A stretch of DNA of 64,000 nt from Methylotenera_A sp031417915. GTDB taxonomy: Bacteria > Pseudomonadota > Gammaproteobacteria > Burkholderiales > Methylophilaceae. A program made the position numbers and the translations under genes. Positions 63,201-64,000 of this stretch are shown here, one piece after another. Below the pieces are notes generated by a model. That model worked only from the letters and a program-made list of their open reading frames with translations. It searched no databases and was not told where the DNA came from. Position 1 is the stretch's first letter. The number at the start of each line of letters is the position of its first letter. The DNA lies in contig JANOWN010000039.1 of NCBI GenBank assembly GCA_031417915.1, positions 37,268-101,267 of the forward strand, in the 5' to 3' direction.

Positions 63201-64000
63201 GTCAGCACCGGTGTTGCCAAGGTCGTTAATATTGACGCTCAAGTTAACCGTGCCATTGGCGTTGCTGGCGGTTTGGTAGAACACGCCTGTGCCAGTGCTA
63301 ATAAAGGTGTTAATGGCGGCTAACGTGCCTGTGAGCGTGAGCGCACTGGCGCTGCCGCCAACAATGACGCCACTGCCTGAGGTGGCGGTGAGGCTACCTG
63401 TTGGCGCGCTTAAGGTGACGGTGATATTGCCTGCGCCTGCATCCACATCATTAAAGCTAATGCCGGTGAGTTTGGTGGCTGCGTCTTCTGTCACCGCAAT
63501 ATTGGCTGGCGCGCCGATGGTCGGCGTGTCGTTAATAGCCGCCAGTACGATGGTTTCTGTCGCCGCTGTCGATATCGCACCATTATTGTCGGTGGCAGTG
63601 AAGTTAAAGCTACTGCTGCCGTTGGCGTTTAAGTTCGGTTTAAAGTAGAGCGTCAGTGCGTTGCCAGTGGCCGCATAGTTAGTGCCGGTCACGGCTAATA
63701 TGGTCAGCGCGGCATCGGTGTATAACAAGCCATTAGCGGGTAGCGTGCTTAAGTTAAAGCTGGCAATGGTGCCGTCAATATCGGTGCCTTGTAGCACAAC
63801 AGCGACTGAGGCCACATCTTCGTTGGCATTGTTGGTGCTGCCTATCGCCACTGGCAGTGCATTGTCGTCATCGACGATGGTGCCTGTCGCGACCGCGGTG
63901 CCTAAGGTGGCACCGACTGGTGCGCTTAAGGTGGCGGTGAAGGTTTCATTGCCTTCATAGATGACATCGGCAGTGGTGGCTACTGGTACCACCACAGACA
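57240..64000 (-). CDS. Giant type I secreted RTX adhesin, N-terminus beyond window
   Basis: The frame is open from 64000 to the stop at 57240, giving about 2250 C-terminal residues. From N to C: repeated VCBS/cadherin-like domains (about 64000-61100, IALNITAVNDPPVANADTG); a von Willebrand A domain (about 60610-60040) with an intact MIDAS start FVIDSSGSMAGEV; further cadherin-like modules; Calx-beta domains (about 58750-58050, VDESAGTATFTVTLSQP); about eleven RTX nonapeptides (57940-57590, such as GGDGNDTIN); and a type I secretion target (about 57580-57242, DVITDFNP ... DVLDLRDLLTGEG). This LapA-like plan suggests a calcium-dependent surface adhesin. The TolC-like gene lies just downstream. 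Confidence 0.93.
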   Translation of the reverse strand, partial: SVVVPVATTADVIYEGNETFTATLSAPVGATLGTAVATGTIVDDDNALPVAIGSTNNANEDVASVAVVLQGTDIDGTIASFNLSTLPANGLLYTDAALTILAVTGTNYAATGNALTLYFKPNLNANGSSSFNFTATDNNGAISTAATETIVLAAINDTPTIGAPANIAVTEDAATKLTGISFNDVDAGAGNITVTLSAPTGSLTATSGSGVIVGGSASALTLTGTLAAINTFISTGTGVFYQTASNANGTVNLSVNINDLGNTGADPGITGGATDEQANATIALNITAVNDPPVANADTGAVNEDATRTATIANGVIQGSTGGSVADTDVDNATNTLVVSGAVAGAGAVTQGSGVATSLAGTYGHLTLNADGSYSYIADTANSLATGVTATDTFTYTVRDPSGLVSNTTTLTITVTGTNDAPVLDLDGSAAGAGYATTYTENAAGTPISDTDISITDVDNTNITSATITLTNFQTGDVLAALGALPGGIVASAYNAGTGVITLTGSATLAQYQAAIRLIGFSNTTENPSTTPRTINVVVNDGTTNSNTAATTVTVTAVNDAPVGIADNYAAVEGTATVKTTVLVNDTDPEGNALTVALFATNTSGLNAIAANGTNTITTALGGTVVMNANGTYTYTAPALNHPLASTGIADSFAYKPNDGSLSSTAWTTVTINVTDSVPIANNDVDSVGINSTVAGNVITGAGGVTADTLNVDAPHSLTNVVLTAGTQISNTLGAGNVRTIVTTRGTLAIDQDDGSYTYTASVSPIVVTNPTGTASFTGVGINLYGFDTSEPYNTAGNVNSGLNLTNLNATSAANAVFRENAGEADDGVGVTQGGGGSSNANRVENNEQLVISLGVASKATSIALSNLFTGETAIWETYNAAGTLVSNGTAAGDADGLTNINISSGTAFSFVVVRSTAGASHFRVDGITVIPEPTGATDVFTYTLTDGDGDTSNATLTLNYDATTTANNDTAIVFESGINENGAQNGGTQEAQTIETTSGNILGNDTGVTGFSNLSITGGTVTGGTVTASAPDVNGVVTVTVTDTTSGSRTIATITLYTQDFGANVKGDYAVNLVGKTTDGAGTNDSFTINYTLTNSVSGEVDNATLTVDVVDDVPTVQDAIVQVQQGVLPKINLVFVIDSSGSMAGEVKNVAADGTVTILNRLQALQIAVTAVINEYYSQGGNVSVTLVDFDATATNRGTYTTAASAITALNSAANFTVGGGTNYEAALTTTQAAIGTPVVGEKYTVYFISDGVPTQGDTTDPAANGYRAFATTNNIATYAIGIASDIADPTELNNIHNVDSDISGVKDAAIIVTNVATLDNVLLASVPTSFGGSVAGSAANASLNFGTDGGYISSLIIRLDTNGDNLPDADVTFNFNPTTGQISVVGGGTVQTGFPITSDTLTLNDARGFEDGILIFNFRTGEYVYQTAGFASEGEQFDIKFVATDGDGDTASGKQTIQIVDGKPDANNDVDTLMGNATFFEGNVVSAIGTDGGDSLALTSFSSGRSGEDNPGDNGHVSSIVFKGFNFNLTTVTGSTPAIGGNYTVTSVGGVKTLTWTATAGGSSLVFNEEGYYKYTPPTAEITTNLTGPSIGYALTSGALVTAAATAGMTLDAVARTSASEGSATVGTPAGTGVGVNGNLNNAQIDSLESLVINFDSALHPHGVQNVSFTLANSNLGGTNAFNYNVYNMHGDLIAQFANNTTAVNLTGLTGVAKVVIDSGGVGAYAGAFGSVSAVSYATIVDTSIGINDISVDESAGTATFTVTLSQPSTQTVTVQYATAAGTATAGTDYTTTTGTLTFAPGTTTQTITVNIANDGDTTALETFFVNLTNATNAAIADAQGQATIGDDDTANTTAVLVSNPTVTEGGFAQFTITFTRTLTAATTFTLATTAGTATAGSDYAAAIQYSVDNGVTWLTYSAATAFATGSNGFLVRVQTTDDALIEAVETFNLNVARTAGNAVNGTVGGVVSILDNDAITVLPPEVITYTITDTDGDTSSATLTLNNIVDDITGTAANNTINGSARNENISGLAGDDTINAGAGFDIVRGGDGNDSIDGGADDDQLYGNAGNDTISGGIGKDQIYGDAGNDTLNGNDGDDFISGGDGNDTINGGLGADIIIGGAGNDTLTGGGVGVDTFRWELNDRGTTSAPATDVITDFNPAAVGAGGDVLDLRDLLTGEGVGNLASYLHFELVGANTVIHISNNGGYSNGYSPTKDVQRITLTGADLVTGFANDQAIITDLLTNQKLIVD
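57590..57945 (-). repeat. RTX calcium-binding repeat block
   Basis: About eleven tandem 27-bp units code for GGxGxDxUx nonapeptides (for example GNAGNDTIS and GGAGNDTLT). They form a parallel beta-roll that folds on binding calcium outside the cell. Period and sequence vary, so the DNA is not a tight satellite. Confidence 0.9.

Noticed and set aside
57391..63960. Plus-strand open frames opposite the RTX adhesin gene
   Set aside because: Same effect of repetitive coding sequence; the products are low-complexity Val/Pro/Ser-rich with no family features.

Overview
The window looks like chromosomal DNA of a Gram-negative betaproteobacterium. The gene content, moderate to low GC and protein sequences best fit a methylotroph of the Methylotenera/Methylophilus kind; that placement is inference from memory of the families and no search was run. 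There is no phage, insertion sequence, integrase or CRISPR array. Most of the left two thirds is conserved housekeeping; the right third (about 41-64 kb) is dominated by surface proteins and their signalling.

Layout: 1-4140 (minus) holds a truncated accA behind dnaE. 4205-7364 has a small membrane protein and two small exported Ala/Lys-rich proteins resembling acid-shock protein Asr, divergent from an OmpR/QseBC-type two-component pair. 7472-15793 (minus) is a Pil-Chp chemosensory operon (pilG, pilH, pilI, pilJ-like, chpA) facing a divergent FIST sensor gene. 17413-24233 carries tpx, a MazG-like pyrophosphohydrolase, an RNA-modification/degradation operon (RNB exonuclease, SpeE-like protein, THUMP methyltransferase), a COG0523 GTPase and a TonB-like membrane protein. 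The latter ends an operon running methyltransferase, periplasmic ligase LigE, HrpA, TonB-like protein (29885 to 23349). Next come rbgA, a diguanylate cyclase, rep, a GGDEF-EAL protein, uup, tRNA-Arg(CCT), a periplasmic Bcp peroxiredoxin and msrB.

From 41.2 kb the DNA encodes surface biology: a CHASE2 histidine kinase, a LysM-FecR periplasmic protein and an OmpR regulator; tRNA-Leu(TAA); a two-partner secretion pair (TpsB pore, 2190-residue TpsA exoprotein); a TolC-like outer membrane protein with a C-terminal NTF2-like extension; and the C-terminal 2250 residues of a giant type I secreted adhesin with cadherin/VCBS-like, vWA, Calx-beta and RTX modules. With pilus chemosensing and c-di-GMP enzymes nearby, the theme is attachment and surface sensing.

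The most unusual signals are non-coding. A family of about 40-bp imperfect palindromes with core GCATGGATATTGGC occurs seven times; one copy lies in frame inside uup, and another lies beside a decayed duplicate of the 3' end of msrB. A 106-bp MITE-like element with 15-bp terminal inverted repeats supplies the ribosome binding site of rbgA. TpsA contains a nested repeat of about 290 residues. These are the best candidates for undescribed elements.
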